The notes beneath the pieces are model-generated. The model made no database searches. It worked only from the letters and a program-made list of their open reading frames with translations, and was not told where the DNA came from. Both the position numbers and the translations under genes were made by a program. 64,000 nt of DNA from Helicoverpa zea (Eukaryota; Arthropoda; Insecta; Lepidoptera; Noctuidae), in NCBI RefSeq assembly GCF_022581195.2, contig NC_061470.1, positions 1,302,001 to 1,366,000 on the forward strand, given 5' to 3'. Shown piece after piece: positions 1 through 13,500 of this stretch (its first letter is position 1; every line of letters begins with the position of its first letter).

Positions 1-3000
1 TAATATTTACATTTAAAAGTGAATATTGATGTTTTGTTTTGAACTTATTCAACTAAATACGCCAGCAAATGAAGGTAGCAATCTGTCAAATTTCTTTAAT
101 AGATTCTCAACTCTATCTCTAGTAAGTATAAGGTTCAATTTTTATTGGCAAAAATTTACAAATTGGAGTAGCTTGATGTGCTGTCTATACATACTTCATG
201 CATGCTACGTCACATAGATTATTCTCTATCTTTAGTTCAGGTGCATAATATTTTTAGTAAACATGTTCAAAACAAAACTATAATAGACATGAAATATTAT
301 TAATTAGGGAAGCGTCTAAAGCGGTGGTAAGAGAAAAAAACACCATTACAAATTATTTAACGTCAAAATATTAACAGTCGAAATCCTAACATCTGGGGAG
401 TGACCAACGAATGTGAAACTACGCTGTAAAGTTATATCAACGAAATTGTCTACAGAGACCTTTAAAATCGGCCGTTTTTTACCTTTGCGAAGTTTTTTGA
501 AACGATCTGTTGTTAGACGTCTTTTTCGGAAGTGTCAGGAAATTATCAGACTACAACAATTTCATTTTAACCATCTGAGTTTTCCGAAAGTGTCAGTATC
601 TGACTATAACAATTTCATTTTAATAATCTGACTTATGTTATGTAAGACAACACATTATTTTTATCGATTCACATTTCTTGGACACTGCCTTTTAGTCGAT
701 AGTAAAATTTATACTAAGTACATTAAAATAGCGCGTATCTTTACACAAAAGGTTAAAAATGCTAAGAAAAAAAACTCGATTATGAAAAATAAAATACAAA
801 AGCGTCACGTACAAATTGAAGTTTCGGATGTAAAGACCAATTTCTGATCATACTTAAATTGGTAGCCATAAAATATTTACACATCATGAAGTAAATATGC
901 TTTTAAATATGATACAAAAACTCGGGGCTCCATCATAATTTACACAAATATTCATAAAGGTAAAACCAAGCATTTTCCCATACAAATTCATACATTGCTT
1001 TGTCATGATACTAAAACGAACATCTAAGTTTACGCCATCATAAATTACATAAGAAAAATAATTGTCGTAATAATACTATTTAAAATTTAAACTATAATAC
1101 TAACTGTCGAGATGACAGCGCGACTTACTGTCAAATGTCAAATTTCATAACTGACATGACTAGCTGCCAAGGACCATGTAAAATGTATCCAATGATATGA
1201 AATTAATACTTTACATTGTGTTAAATGAAAATCGCGTCCTCAGTTGACGATTCTATATAAATACTATTTTATTTGTGAGAAAATGAAATACTAAAAAGTC
1301 GAATGATGCGCTGGTATGTTAAAATTCAAGATGGCGACAGATTTCGGCGCCAAAAATTAGAAAATTCTTACAAATCATAATATATTAAAACAGCAAACTT
1401 ATATTAACTAGAATAGAATAATAGTAGAAAATAATTATTAATAATGCATTGAGCCAGCAATTTGTTTAGAAGCGTTGCGCCTTAAGTTATTTGAAAATAT
1501 AAAAGATATACAAAAGCACCAAGTTACTGGACTCTTAAGCCTAACTTATACAATTTCAATTTAGACATTTGATATCGCCTTTAGAGAACGAATAAAAATA
1601 GAGTGTTAATTTTTAACACATTTCGTTGTATTAAGAAATAATTCAGGTATGTAATATTGCTAAAAACACCAACAGCCTTACTTATAAACGTGAATTAAAT
1701 ATAAGTAATACTTAAGGGCTGTTTAAGAAAATTCTTACTTATAAACGTTGCTTAAGCATGTCTTAACTAACATTTAATCACTACTTAAGACTTTAAGTAG
1801 TGATTAGTTAAAATTTTGCTTAGAAGGTGATTAGAGATTTTATAAGTAAGGGGGCAAGTGTTTATTATTTTTTGGTTTATATTTTTTATCCACTCTCCAA
1901 AGAGTACAATATCAACTGTCTAAATCGAATTTAAAGCTTAATTCACACGGGTGTTCATAATTTATTGACAGTTTATAACATAGTACAATATTTGATAGCG
2001 TATTAATGAGAAACTTGTGTGAACTAGGGTTAACATCCGTATTTTACAAATAGGTAAACATTTTAGTCAGAATAGAGATAGACGCAAGATTGGTCCTTAT
2101 GTTACTAGACAGGACCAAAAGTACCAGTTTTAGTGTAGTAGTTACGAAAAAAATAAGTCATAATTTCCTTTGTATGTATAACATAATCTCAAAAATATCT
2201 ATTGTAGTTTAATGTACCTTTCGCATCAACATAGTGTTCACATATTCATAAAACACGTATAAATAAATAAAATTAGCTTAATCACTACCAGCGTTTGTGT
2301 GCCTACGTTAAAAACTAATAATTGATTTGTTCCTACTACATTAATATGAAAACTTTTTTAGGTTTTTCGGTTTGGACCTTATATTCTTTAGAATGAACCT
2401 ATAAGGCTTGAAGTTATATCAAAGAGAGATATTATAAATTGTTTTGTTTTCCGCATCAAAGGACCAGAAATACTGGCACACTCATTATAAAACGTGGTAT
2501 TTAAATGTACTCGCTTTAGTGCTGAGTTTAGACCATGAACTTAATACAAGTCAGTGATATAGGCCCAGCACTAAACACAGTTCTTTTTAAGACCACGTTT
2601 CATAAGGTGTGTGTAGTCATATGCATAATAAAGTAATGTAAATGTATCGTGAGATCTTCAAACAAAATATCGATATTAGTATTAAATTTTAATATGTAAT
2701 GTATTCCGGTCCTTTATACAAAAATTGCATCAAGCGATTGAAAAAAAAAATTATAGATTGAACAATATTATTTTTTCAAAATTGACAAGTATCAATATGT
2801 AGGTATTATAACAGCAAAGGGCTGGCTAAATGGCATAAGGCTTTCTTGCTAATTATTTTCATCGCACACAAAAATGTACACCAATCAGTTAATAGCATAT
2901 ACAAATGACTTGTGACGGTAAATTATATAATTAAATGAGTTAAGGCACATAATTTTATTTCGCGTTTTTATCACTTCACTATACTTACTATTTACAAAAT

Positions 3001-3460
3001 TATTTTATATAAATAAATAGTTGGAGTTCAGTGGCGCACAGGAATATTTACGTCACAACTTTTTGACAGAATTTGATACGATGCACCTGTATTGAAATTC
3101 CATTGATTGTATCCATTTTAAAAATGTTTTTGTCTGTCTTCATAAATCATTAACTGGCCCGGCCACTAGGTGCCATAGTTCCCGTAGTTTCCCCATTCCT
3201 AGTCCATTAGCATCCCATCACAATAGCCTAAGTAGTTTTCATCCATAGTTAGCAATAGTTTAGCACAGAACCGGGGATTGTCCTTGGGTACATTTCTATA
3301 GTGTATACAGGGATAATCGTCGGTTTTGTGTTACCATTTCATTAAAGTTGTCTCAAAAGGGCTTCAGCGTGTTGGCTTCGGCCCCACGTTCGCCTTACAA
3401 AAATCCGGGACTCTGTAGTCCCGAGGTCAGAAAGAGACATAAATAATAATAATAAATAAT
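1..3460. other. AT-rich intergenic DNA
   Basis: No supported coding region. It holds a tandem duplication near 520-632 and two hairpin MITE-like elements (1676-1853 and about 2475-2612). Open frames here are short and have no recognisable motif. Confidence 0.6.
1676..1853. mobile_element. Palindromic MITE
   Basis: Ends ccttacttataaa and tttataagtaagg are inverted copies, with further inverted complementarity inside (agtgattagttaa against ttaactaacatttaatcact). About 180 bp, no coding capacity. Confidence 0.6.
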
Positions 3461-3469
3461 AGATGATGA

Positions 3470-3595
3470 AAGATGTACGGTCTACCTGCCGGCCACGGTC
3501 GCCGGGAAGCAGTGGATGTGGGTTGCTGAAGATCGAGCAAACTGGCGAACCTTGGGGGAGGCAGCAGTCCAGCAGTGGACGTCTTTCGACTGTCA
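3470..3595 (+). repeat. LINE polyprotein C-terminal fragment, second copy
   Basis: Reads LPATVAGKQWMWVAEDRANW followed by RTLGEAAVQQWTSFD in the plus direction, the terminal motif of an RTE/jockey-type polyprotein. It shares most bases with 4195-4280 but is truncated at both ends. Confidence 0.6.
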
Positions 3596-4159
3596 CTACG
3601 ACGCAATGCAGTTGCGTCAAAAGTCCATTGTTTGTTTAAATATTGTATTCTTCATAAATCATTAAGTATGTACTTTAAGATTAATATTTGTCAAGTTTAA
3701 ATATATTTCTGTGCGCCACTGTACTCCCTTTATACGTAACAATGAAACTTCAGAACATTTACTTAAAGGCTTTGCTTCCCTCGATCCTAAATTATTGTCC
3801 AAATATACCGTATCTAAATGTAGTGACTTTTCATCATTAATTTATTTAGTCGATATCAATTCTAAACCGTTTCTTACTGCAATAAATCGAGTTAATAATA
3901 CAGTTACAAAATAAATATCGACGCGTCAACTTTGTGTTTTTTATCTAGCGTATTTTTGCTGCTTTTAAACAAAACTACCAATTCCATAATTTTTATTACT
4001 AAAAAGGACCAGTGTTGTATTTTGGTCCTTGTTTAACTAGATTGAGGTCCATTTTCACCAACAACATAAATGTCTATTTCTCTTAAACACTGTTTACTCT
4101 GAATTTTCATTATCATTAAACAGCTGTTTAAAGAGAACTGATGGTTTATGTCAGAAGAC

Positions 4160-4295
4160 CATAAGACGCAGCGTGGGCAGTTTCCCCACTAGATGGATCT
4201 GGCCAAGGTCGCCGGAAAGCAATGGATGCGGGTTGCTGAAGATCGAGCAAAGAGGCGAACCCTCGAGAGGTCTTTGCCCAGCAGTCACGTCATCG
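4160..4295 (+). repeat. LINE endonuclease-reverse transcriptase C-terminal fragment
   Basis: The plus strand reads DLAKVAGKQWMRVAEDRAK, matching the extreme C terminus common to lepidopteran non-LTR polyproteins (pattern VAG..WM..A.DR..W..LGEA). A sister fragment is at 3470-3595 (VAGKQWMWVAEDRANWRTLGEA). Both are short 5'-truncated remnants within or just beyond the coronin 3' UTR. Confidence 0.6.
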
Positions 4296-4353
4296 TTTAT
4301 GTTGTCAGTGAAGTTGGGCCTATAGAACACAAAGTACCTGTTCTCCCTGACCT

Positions 4354-4560
4354 TCAGACCTCGTCGGGAGCCATGGCGTCGTCGTCATGGTTCTGCTGGG
4401 GGCTGGCGGCCGGCTGAGGGCTGCTGGGCGCGGGGGCAGTGATGGTGGGGGTGGCCGGCGCCTTCACAGTGGCTTCTAGAGCCCTGATGCGGTTTTCTTG
4501 TTTGACGATCACCGATTTCAGTTTGCGGATCTCGTCGACTAGGTCTGAGAGCTGCTTCTC
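4354..4560 (-). CDS. coro: Coronin terminal exon with coiled coil
   Basis: 68 codons plus TGA at 4356-4354. Acceptor ATTCCAG. The first 35 residues form heptads with Leu/Ile/Val at a and d positions (LSDLVDEIRKLKSVIVKQEN), the trimerisation coiled coil typical of coronins that helps contact Arp2/3. It is followed by an Ala/Pro/Ser/Thr stretch and an acidic end (NHDDDAMAPDEV). A minus-strand AATAAA at about 3997-3992 could serve as polyadenylation signal. Confidence 0.9.
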   Translation of the reverse strand, partial: EKQLSDLVDEIRKLKSVIVKQENRIRALEATVKAPATPTITAPAPSSPQPAASPQQNHDDDAMAPDEV

Positions 4561-7500
4561 CTGGAATAGATAGGTTAGGTTTGTGGTGAAAATGATAATA
4601 ATAGTGGGTAATTTTAAAACCTTTGTGCCATGTTTTACAAAGTAAAATATCATTATTATCTTTAATAGTGGTAGCAGAATACTAGGATTGTTATATATAG
4701 TACTGTTTACTTAAATATTTCTGGAACTAAAATTCAAGGACCAAGTTTTACCGTTAACGATTTGCCGGTGATTCTCCTTCATGGCTGTCGTAAAACCAAA
4801 CTTATCTTCTCTAAGCTCCTCTTACCCGCCCCAAAGAGTGATAGCCATCAGGCTAAGCAGCTGGCCTACTAGCCGGACTGCCACCGTGGGATCTGGAGGC
4901 GCGGTTCTTCTCGCGCCTGTACGACAGGCGCGAAGAGGCACAGCGCCGGGGGAAGCGCATAAGGTGGTGTGGTATGCATATACATACCACAGCAGCACTG
5001 AGGCTGTCATCCCTCCGATGTGCCGGAGTGGGGGACCTGTCCTTCTCCCTCTCCTTAGCCCCAGCTAAAGCATTGGTCTTCTTGTAGACTTAACTTTAAT
5101 ACATACCACAGCAGCACTGACGGCCGGCGGCGGTGTAGCGGAGGCCGGAGTCCCCGCATGGCTGTCATCCCTCCGATGTGCCGGAGTAGGAGACCTGTCC
5201 TTCTCCCTCTCCTTAGCCCCAGCTAAGGCGTTGGTCTTCTTGTTGACGTGCAGCTGGGTGGCGGCTCGGCCGGCGACGTATCCGCCCTGCACAACGAGGG
5301 CACGCTCCTGTAGTGCGGTTAGGGGAGCCCTACCGTATAGCATCTGTCTATGAACGAGTCTGTTGGTGGGGGTGGACTAGTTGGGAGGTTGGTGTTGTGT
5401 CTTTTGGGGGGTATATTTACGTTATATATAGAAAAAAAATGTCTACGTAATGTAGAAAACATTTGGTTTTGCGAGAGAAATATGTTTGTAAATTACAGGG
5501 ACTTCTCTGTCGATTATTATTTAAGTGTAAGACGGAGATAATATATTTTCGAAAGTTGGATTTGATAAGTTTTAAATTATCAAATTTTGAACATACGGTA
5601 ATGCAAAGAAATACTTAAAAATTGAAAACGTTTACTATGAAATTTTCAGATATTCTTATAAAAAAAAATACATAGAAATGTTTCTAATAGTTAGAATACA
5701 AGTCAATGTAAATATATCGTAAAAAATAACCCAATAGCATTATTATTACTGCAGCTCATGTTAGTTTAGCTTATTATTTTTGATTCTGTTAAAATGATTG
5801 GAGCAAGTATTTTTTTAATAAATATTAATGACGTTAAAATGTACCAGAGATATTACTTAATTTTGATTTTCAATTAAATAATAAGCTTCTTGAGATTAAA
5901 AGTTATTCAGTAATAGTCTCTAAATATAGGAATATTGGTGCATTACTTAATTTCGTTTGCATCATTTTTTCCTCTCTAATATCAAGTATTTGGTGTTTCA
6001 CAAAAGAATACTTTATTCTTACAAGGAAATCCCAAGAATAAGTGGCACCCATAAATTACAAAATTATTAAGATAACAACATAAAAACAGTGTTAGTAACA
6101 CGACAAAAAAATCGCAAAATCGATGAATAAATCGCAGTTAAGGAGACACAACACACAACAGACAAAATAAACGCAAATTAAAGTCGTTAGAGCAAGCCAA
6201 CAGATACATTCAAGACGATGCTTAGAAACACAAGTCGGGATTGTGTTTTCAGTAAGTATTATAGATAATAATAATAACGCTTTGTTATGTTGGAGATATA
6301 CCGTCAGTTGCACAAAGCTCCATTAAAGTTAATACTTCATTAAATATATTACTGACTCTTTCTTTGGCAACTAGATAAAAAGGGTCAGCAAACGATTTAA
6401 TGAAGCTTCGATTTTAATGGAAATTTGTGTAACTGACGGATAGCCAGATAAGTATATCGCACCCCCGGTGTGACACTGTCACTTATGCAAAAATGTAGTT
6501 TTTCAGAAGCATTTAACTTAGACACCTCATACAACAAAGAATATATAGATGCGATTAACTATAACGACAACTTTTGCGTATTACAAAAGTAATGTTATCG
6601 CACCAAATAAAAGGGTGCTTTAGGATATTTCTTAGATAATAAACTCATTTTTGCATTTTTTACAGAAGTGACAGTATCGCATCGGGGGTGCAATATGTAG
6701 AATTTGTAAGAGATGAAAGCGGGTAAGCCATACTTGTTTCTTGTGTAAATGTACACACACATTGTCTTTATATGACTCAGCCACATCTGATCGCTACCGA
6801 ATTTTTGAATACAAAGACAATATACATGGTACATTTACACACGCAATTATGACTGATCCACCATCGTTACATAAAAAAATCTATAGCATCCCTAATGTTA
6901 CCACCGAGGCTCGTGACGTTGCAAACAAAAATAACTGGGAATCGAACCCAGAATCAATATTCTATATAAAAAGAATCACTTCAAAATATTGGTCCTTCGA
7001 TACACAAGGTTGCGCGTTAGAGGACCAAAATTTAAGTGAGGTGAAGAGGTATTAAATTAATGAATTGAAAGATTAGTAATTAGGAGTTCATGCTGTAAAT
7101 AAGACAAGTGAAAAGGATTATTAATTTATCATATTAAAAAAAAAAAAAAAAAACTGTCGAAAAGGTATTGTTTTATACATTGTTATAGGGAAAACCCATG
7201 TGAGTGATTAAAAAAAAAATTGAGTTTGTCAAAAAATCTCTTAAACTATCTTTATGGCTTTACAGCAATTTATTCTAATTATAATATAATTTTTAAACGC
7301 AATTTTTAAATTATATAACGCCATAATAGATAATTTAAGAGTAAAAATAGCAAGCCCAACTTACCTGCTCTGGAAAATTATAAAAAAAAAAAAATCGAAC
7401 TCATATTATTTTAAAAAGCATGCCTATAGACATATTATAGACAGTATTTTTATGATAGCAATTCATATATATAATTCATTTATACATATTTGCTATTTAT

Positions 7501-10500
7501 TATTACATAGAGAAATATGTGCAATAATGAACTAGCTACGAAATTATATTTGCTAAGAAATATCTCCCAGTAAACAAAATACTAGAAAGGCAGCCTTACT
7601 TAAGAGGACGAATTGGAAATTTTGGCGCCAAGGATCTCAATTTTTCTCAGTAAATACAAAACGGATCAAAATACAACTTGGTTACCTGAAAGTTCATGAT
7701 ATAAACCTTATTTTGTTAGACTTCAAAACATGATTAGGTAACTTTTATAACAGAGAAAAATATATCAAACATACCTCTTTTTAAAAAGAGATTCACATAT
7801 TATGGGCAAACGGGACCGATTTAAGCCTCTTAACTTTTTTAGTAGTTGAATATATACATACTCTTTAAAATTGTGGAAGGATTTTTTATCAAATTATCAT
7901 TTCTAAATAATAAAATAACAAAACCATTTTGTCGCTTACGACTTTTAGTTATAAGCTAGCGCGCGTATTGTTATCCTCGCCCCGCTCAGACGCTCCGACC
8001 CCTCTTGGCGCCTTAGATGCGCGTGCCGGTTATGGAATTATTGTTTACCAATTCGTCGCCTTAAAGGTCCAAGTATACTCGACTATTTCCAAATCACGGT
8101 GCACTCAGTTTCCATTCATCCATCCCCATTCTCACATTCTTTTATACCATTATTCTTGAGCTAATCAAGTCTTGAAGAAATATACTTTTGACTATAGATA
8201 CTTAGTAGATAGCTTATCCATGGATTTCCTTACTAAAGATTTAATTTTGACAGTAACCTGAACAAGTAATATCAAATTCTTATCTTTACTGCTACTAATT
8301 AACAGACAGTTTACGACCTACAAAAAAAATTTCGCTAAAATAACCTACAGACCCCTCATTAGCGCAGCCCTACGTGGTACCTTGAGTGACATGGTCCCAC
8401 TTTAACCATGAAAACTATCCCTAAAATTGTCTACAAAGCACCTACTCCTAGCCCCAAAGCAGGCAGCCTGTACATGACCTAAGTCTTTATTCGAGCCTCA
8501 ACTCCCAATTTCACTATCAAAACTGTCCCTAAAATGTCTCCTCCTAGCTCCAAAGCCGATAGCCTGAAGTCTTTATTCAGTCCTTTAGTCCTAGTTTTCC
8601 AAGTAGCCCTAAAGTGACCTACTCCCACTAGGCCGGTCCTGCAGGATACCTTGAGCGACATGGTGCAGGGCTCGGCGTCCTCGCCCGCGAGCCACTCGTC
8701 CGCCGTGAGGGACGCCTCGTCGCTCAGCGTGTCGGGGTACAGGTCCTCCTGGAACAGCTCCGACTTGCGGGGGACTGTCATTGATACCACCTGTGGGGAG
8801 ATTGGGAGGATTTTAGAATTATATGGTAGTTGACAACTAGCCATAAAAAGGCAACTTTTTTGACAGTTCATTTTTCTAATCGTGATATTGAAATGTCGTT
8901 ACATATTTTTAATAAACTGTAAACTTATTTTGCTTGTATATATTAAACAATAAAAAAGCTTTTCTATTGAAACAATAAATGAAAGTGACATTAATAGATG
9001 CCTGTAAGAAAACAGATTTTATTTTTGACCTAGTCAACTATCTAATTGTAATTTCATATCCAAGTAATCACAAAAGAACATTTTCAGACGTCCAACAATT
9101 TGAGCCAATTAAGTCGACTCATATTTTTTTGGGAAACAACAGAAAACCGTCAATACAGTGTACTAAAAATTTTCTTATTACCTAGCAAGTTCAGAGAACT
9201 AAAACATGATTATTTTTACCTGACACAGTCCAGAGTTGTTCAATCGGTAGAACTTGGCTATCTCGCAGGTGGCCACGTCGCAACCTCGCTTCGGCATCAT
9301 GCCGATACCTGGGAATCACAATATACAAATTATTTTTTATTAATTCCTTTATTTTAGGCCCTTAGGAAATACAACAATATGTATATACAAATACTTAAAA
9401 TTATATAAATAAGGTCTAATATGTTTCTTAGGCTAATTATATTCATTTACTATGATATTTCTGAAAGTTATTTTAGAGATAAAAATTATTTTGTATATGG
9501 CTTACCTCTCTGTGGGTCTGGCGTTTGGAAGGTGTTGATGTAGTGAACGAATGGTGGCTCTGGTGTCACCTGTAAATAAAAAACAGTATTTTAGTTTTTA
9601 GCTTAACAATGATATTAATTGAGAAACTAGAACGATGACGATATCATTTCCATAAGGAAGATATGTTAGTCGTTGCGGATAGTAACAAAATAATCGGAAA
9701 GTTTGTCAACAGTCCTTACCAAGCTACTTACGTGTTGTGGAGGTCAGATAGGCAGTCGCTCCATGTAAAACACTGGTGTAGTCCTCGTAAAACTGGTTGT
9801 CATCACGGAACATTGCTCTACAAGCTCCGGCGGTATAATGCGCGTAGGCCTTTTATGTACCAGGGCCGCGGTAACTCTTTCGAACAATCCCGCAGCCCCG
9901 GGATTTGTTTATTTACCTCAAAGTATCGTATAACGGAGTCGCCCTTCCCGCAGAGGTAGATGAGGTTAGTGTCGGGATCGTAGAGCGGGAACATGACGCC
10001 GTTGCTGGTGTCGATCTCCACCGTCACGATCGGCTCCGCGAGGGCATCCGGGTATAGGAACAGGCTAGGCCGATAAGGATGCAGTACCTCAAAGTATCGT
10101 ATAACGGAGTCGCCCTTCCCGCAGAGGTAGATGAGGTTAGTGTCGGGATCGTAGAGCGGGAACATGACGCCGTTGCTGGTGTCGATCTCCACCGTCACGA
10201 TCGGCTCCGCGAGGGCATCCGGGTATAGGAACAGGCTAGGCCGATAAGGATGCAGTACCTCAAAGTATCGTATAACGGAGTCGCCCTTCCCGCAGAGGTA
10301 GATGAGGTTAGTGTCGGGATCGTAGAGCGGGAACATGACGCCGTTGCTGGTGTCGATCTCCACCGTCACGATCGGCTCCGCGAGGGCATCCGGGTATAGG
10401 AACAGGCTAGGCCGATAAGGATGCAGTACCTCAAAGTATCGTATAACGGAGTCGCCCTTCCCGCAGAGGTAGATGAGGTTAGTGTCGGGATCGTAGAGCG

Positions 10501-13500
10501 GGAACATGACGCCGTTGCTGGTGTCGATCTCCACCGTCACGATCGGCTCCGCGAGGGCATCCGGGTATAGGAACAGGCTAGGCCGATAAGGATGCAGTAC
10601 CTCAAAGTATCGTATAACGGAGTCGCCCTTCCCGCAGAGGTAGATGAGGTTAGTGTCGGGATCGTAGAGCGGGAACATGACGCCGTTGCTGGTGTCGATC
10701 TCCACCGTCACGATCGGCTCCGCGAGGGCATCCGGGTATAGGAACAGGCTAGGCCGATAAGGATGCAGTACCTCAAAGTATCGTATAACGGAGTCGCCCT
10801 TCCCGCAGAGGTAGATGAGGTTAGTGTCGGGATCGTAGAGCGGGAACATGACGCCGTTGCTGGTGTCGATCTCCACCGTCACGATCGGCTCCGCGAGGGC
10901 ATCCGGGTATAGGAACAGGCTAGGCCGATAAGGATGCAGTACCTCAAAGTATCGTATAACGGAGTCGCCCTTCCCGCAGAGGTAGATGAGGTTAGTGTCG
11001 GGATCGTAGAGCGGGAACATGACGCCGTTGCTGGTGTCGATCTCCACCGTCACGATCGGCTCCGCGAGGGCATCCGGGTATAGGAACAGGCTAGGCCGAT
11101 AAGGATGCAGTACCTCAAAGTATCGTATAACGGAGTCGCCCTTCCCGCAGAGGTAGATGAGGTTAGTGTCGGGATCGTAGAGCGGGAACATGACGCCGTT
11201 GCTGGTGTCGATCTCCACCGTCACGATCGGCTCCGCGAGGGCATCCGGGTATAGGAACAGGCTAGGCCGATAAGGATGCAGTACCTCAAAGTATCGTATA
11301 ACGGAGTCGCCCTTCCCGCAGAGGTAGATGAGGTTAGTGTCGGGATCGTAGAGCGGGAACATGACGCCGTTGCTGGTGTCGATCTCCACCGTCACGATCG
11401 GCTCCGCGAGGGCATCCGGGTATAGGAACAGGCTAGGCCGATAAGGATGCAGTACCTCAAAGTATCGTATAACGGAGTCGCCCTTCCCGCAGAGGTAGAT
11501 GAGGTTAGTGTCGGGATCGTAGAGCGGGAACATGACGCCGTTGCTGGTGTCGATCTCCACCGTCACGATCGGCTCCGCGAGGGCATCCGGGTATAGGAAC
11601 AGGCTAGGCCGATAAGGATGCAGTACCTCAAAGTATCGTATAACGGAGTCGCCCTTCCCGCAGAGGTAGATGAGGTTAGTGTCGGGATCGTAGAGCGGGA
11701 ACATGACGCCGTTGCTGGTGTCGATCTCCACCGTCACGATCGGCTCCGCGAGGGCATCCGGGTATAGGAACAGGCTAGGCCGATAAGGATGCAGTACCTC
11801 AAAGTATCGTATAACGGAGTCGCCCTTCCCGCAGAGGTAGATGAGGTTAGTGTCGGGATCGTAGAGCGGGAACATGACGCCGTTGCTGGTGTCGATCTCC
11901 ACCGTCACGATCGGCTCCGCGAGGGCATCCGGGTATAGGAACAGGCTAGGCCGATAAGGATGCAGTACCTCAAAGTATCGTATAACGGAGTCGCCCTTCC
12001 CGCAGAGGTAGATGAGGTTAGTGTCGGGATCGTAGAGCGGGAACATGACGCCGTTGCTGGTGTCGATCTCCACCGTCACGATCGGCTCCGCGAGGGCATC
12101 CGGGTATAGGAACAGGCTAGGCCGATAAGGATGCAGTACCTCAAAGTATCGTATAACGGAGTCGCCCTTCCCGCAGAGGTAGATGAGGTTAGTGTCGGGA
12201 TCGTAGAGCGGGAACATGACGCCGTTGCTGGTGTCGATCTCCACCGTCACGATCGGCTCCGCGAGGGCATCCGGGTATAGGAACAGGCTAGGCCGATAAG
12301 GATGCAGTACCTCAAAGTATCGTATAACGGAGTCGCCCTTCCCGCAGAGGTAGATGAGGTTAGTGTCGGGATCGTAGAGCGGGAACATGACGCCGTTGCT
12401 GGTGTCGATCTCCACCGTCACGATCGGCTCCGCGAGGGCATCCGGGGTGCGGAGCGAGTACTGACGCTCCGACATGCGGCTGAACCTGCAGAGGGAAAAA
12501 AACAATAAAATATGTTGGAAAACTATGTGTATTGGTATGCTACACAACTAAAGTAAGAATAGATGAATAAATTACAAGTATTTGTATACCAAAAATGTCT
12601 ATAACATATGTTGGGAATGTGCAATTATTCGATGAAGCTTTTTGCAATAGGCAAAGGTTACAAAAAATACCAGGTCTTCTTATATGGTTAATTTCATATT
12701 TATTTATAACACATTTTAAAGGTCAAAGTTACAAAACAAACTAAATTCAAACGACTGCCTGCGCACACACTTCCGAATAATTACACGCACCTTCACGTAA
12801 GAAGATGAGTGTTTGTTTTTAGGTTGCTTTTTATTCACCATCAGCCATACTAAAGAACCCCTCGAAACACCCCCCTAACTTCAATGATTCAACATATTTT
12901 CCCATGTTATTAGTTATATCTGTAATAGTGATTATTCAGTGAGGGTTAGGTACATACCCGGTGGTGAAGACGAGCCCGTGCTTGAGGAAGATGGCTCGCG
13001 AGGCCTTGCTGCCCTCGTGCGCCACCGCCTCCGACTCCACCTCGCCCTTGCGCGGGTCGATGATCCTGGCGAATAACAGGTATATTAATTAGTGTGTAAT
13101 GTGTAATATTTTTGTGGTTTTTCTGGTAAGCTAGGTAGCGAAAAAATATAAAATACATTTTAGTTGGTGACTTAATGTGAAAAATCAGCCAATGTGTCCA
13201 GTTTTGGCTATAAACGTAATCGTCACAAAAGTCTGTTAACTTAGCCCCGATTGCGAAAATTCTTAAGTTATAAACAACATAGTAGGATAGCATAGTAAAT
13301 TGTGCTTGAACACTTGCAGGTTACTATAACTCTTTTGATTTCGATCCTGTTCGGTCTAACAATAATTATTTCAAGGAAAAAGGAACTAAATATAAAATGC
13401 TTTTATCCCCTATTATAGGTATGATCCTTATGACGGGCTGCCAAGATAGTATGGTAGGCTTATTATGTTCAGCAGTCGACGGCCACAAGACTATGAAGAA

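Noticed and set aside
4822..5068. Overlapping frames around the duplicated linker exon
   Set aside because: They are shadows of the coronin exon copy and its flanks.
6935..6955. tRNA gene on the minus strand
   Set aside because: Only a T-arm and B-box are convincing; no acceptor stem or anticodon arm forms at the right distance.
9917..12445. CRISPR-like array
   Set aside because: Spacers are identical to each other, the period is 171 bp and the repeat is an animal coding exon.
12302..12508. Plus-strand 68-residue frame
   Set aside because: Antisense shadow of the coronin exon.
9818..12547. A 909-residue repeat protein as an independent gene
   Set aside because: The repeated block is the coronin propeller exon; both ends run through splice sites, and the start is intron sequence.
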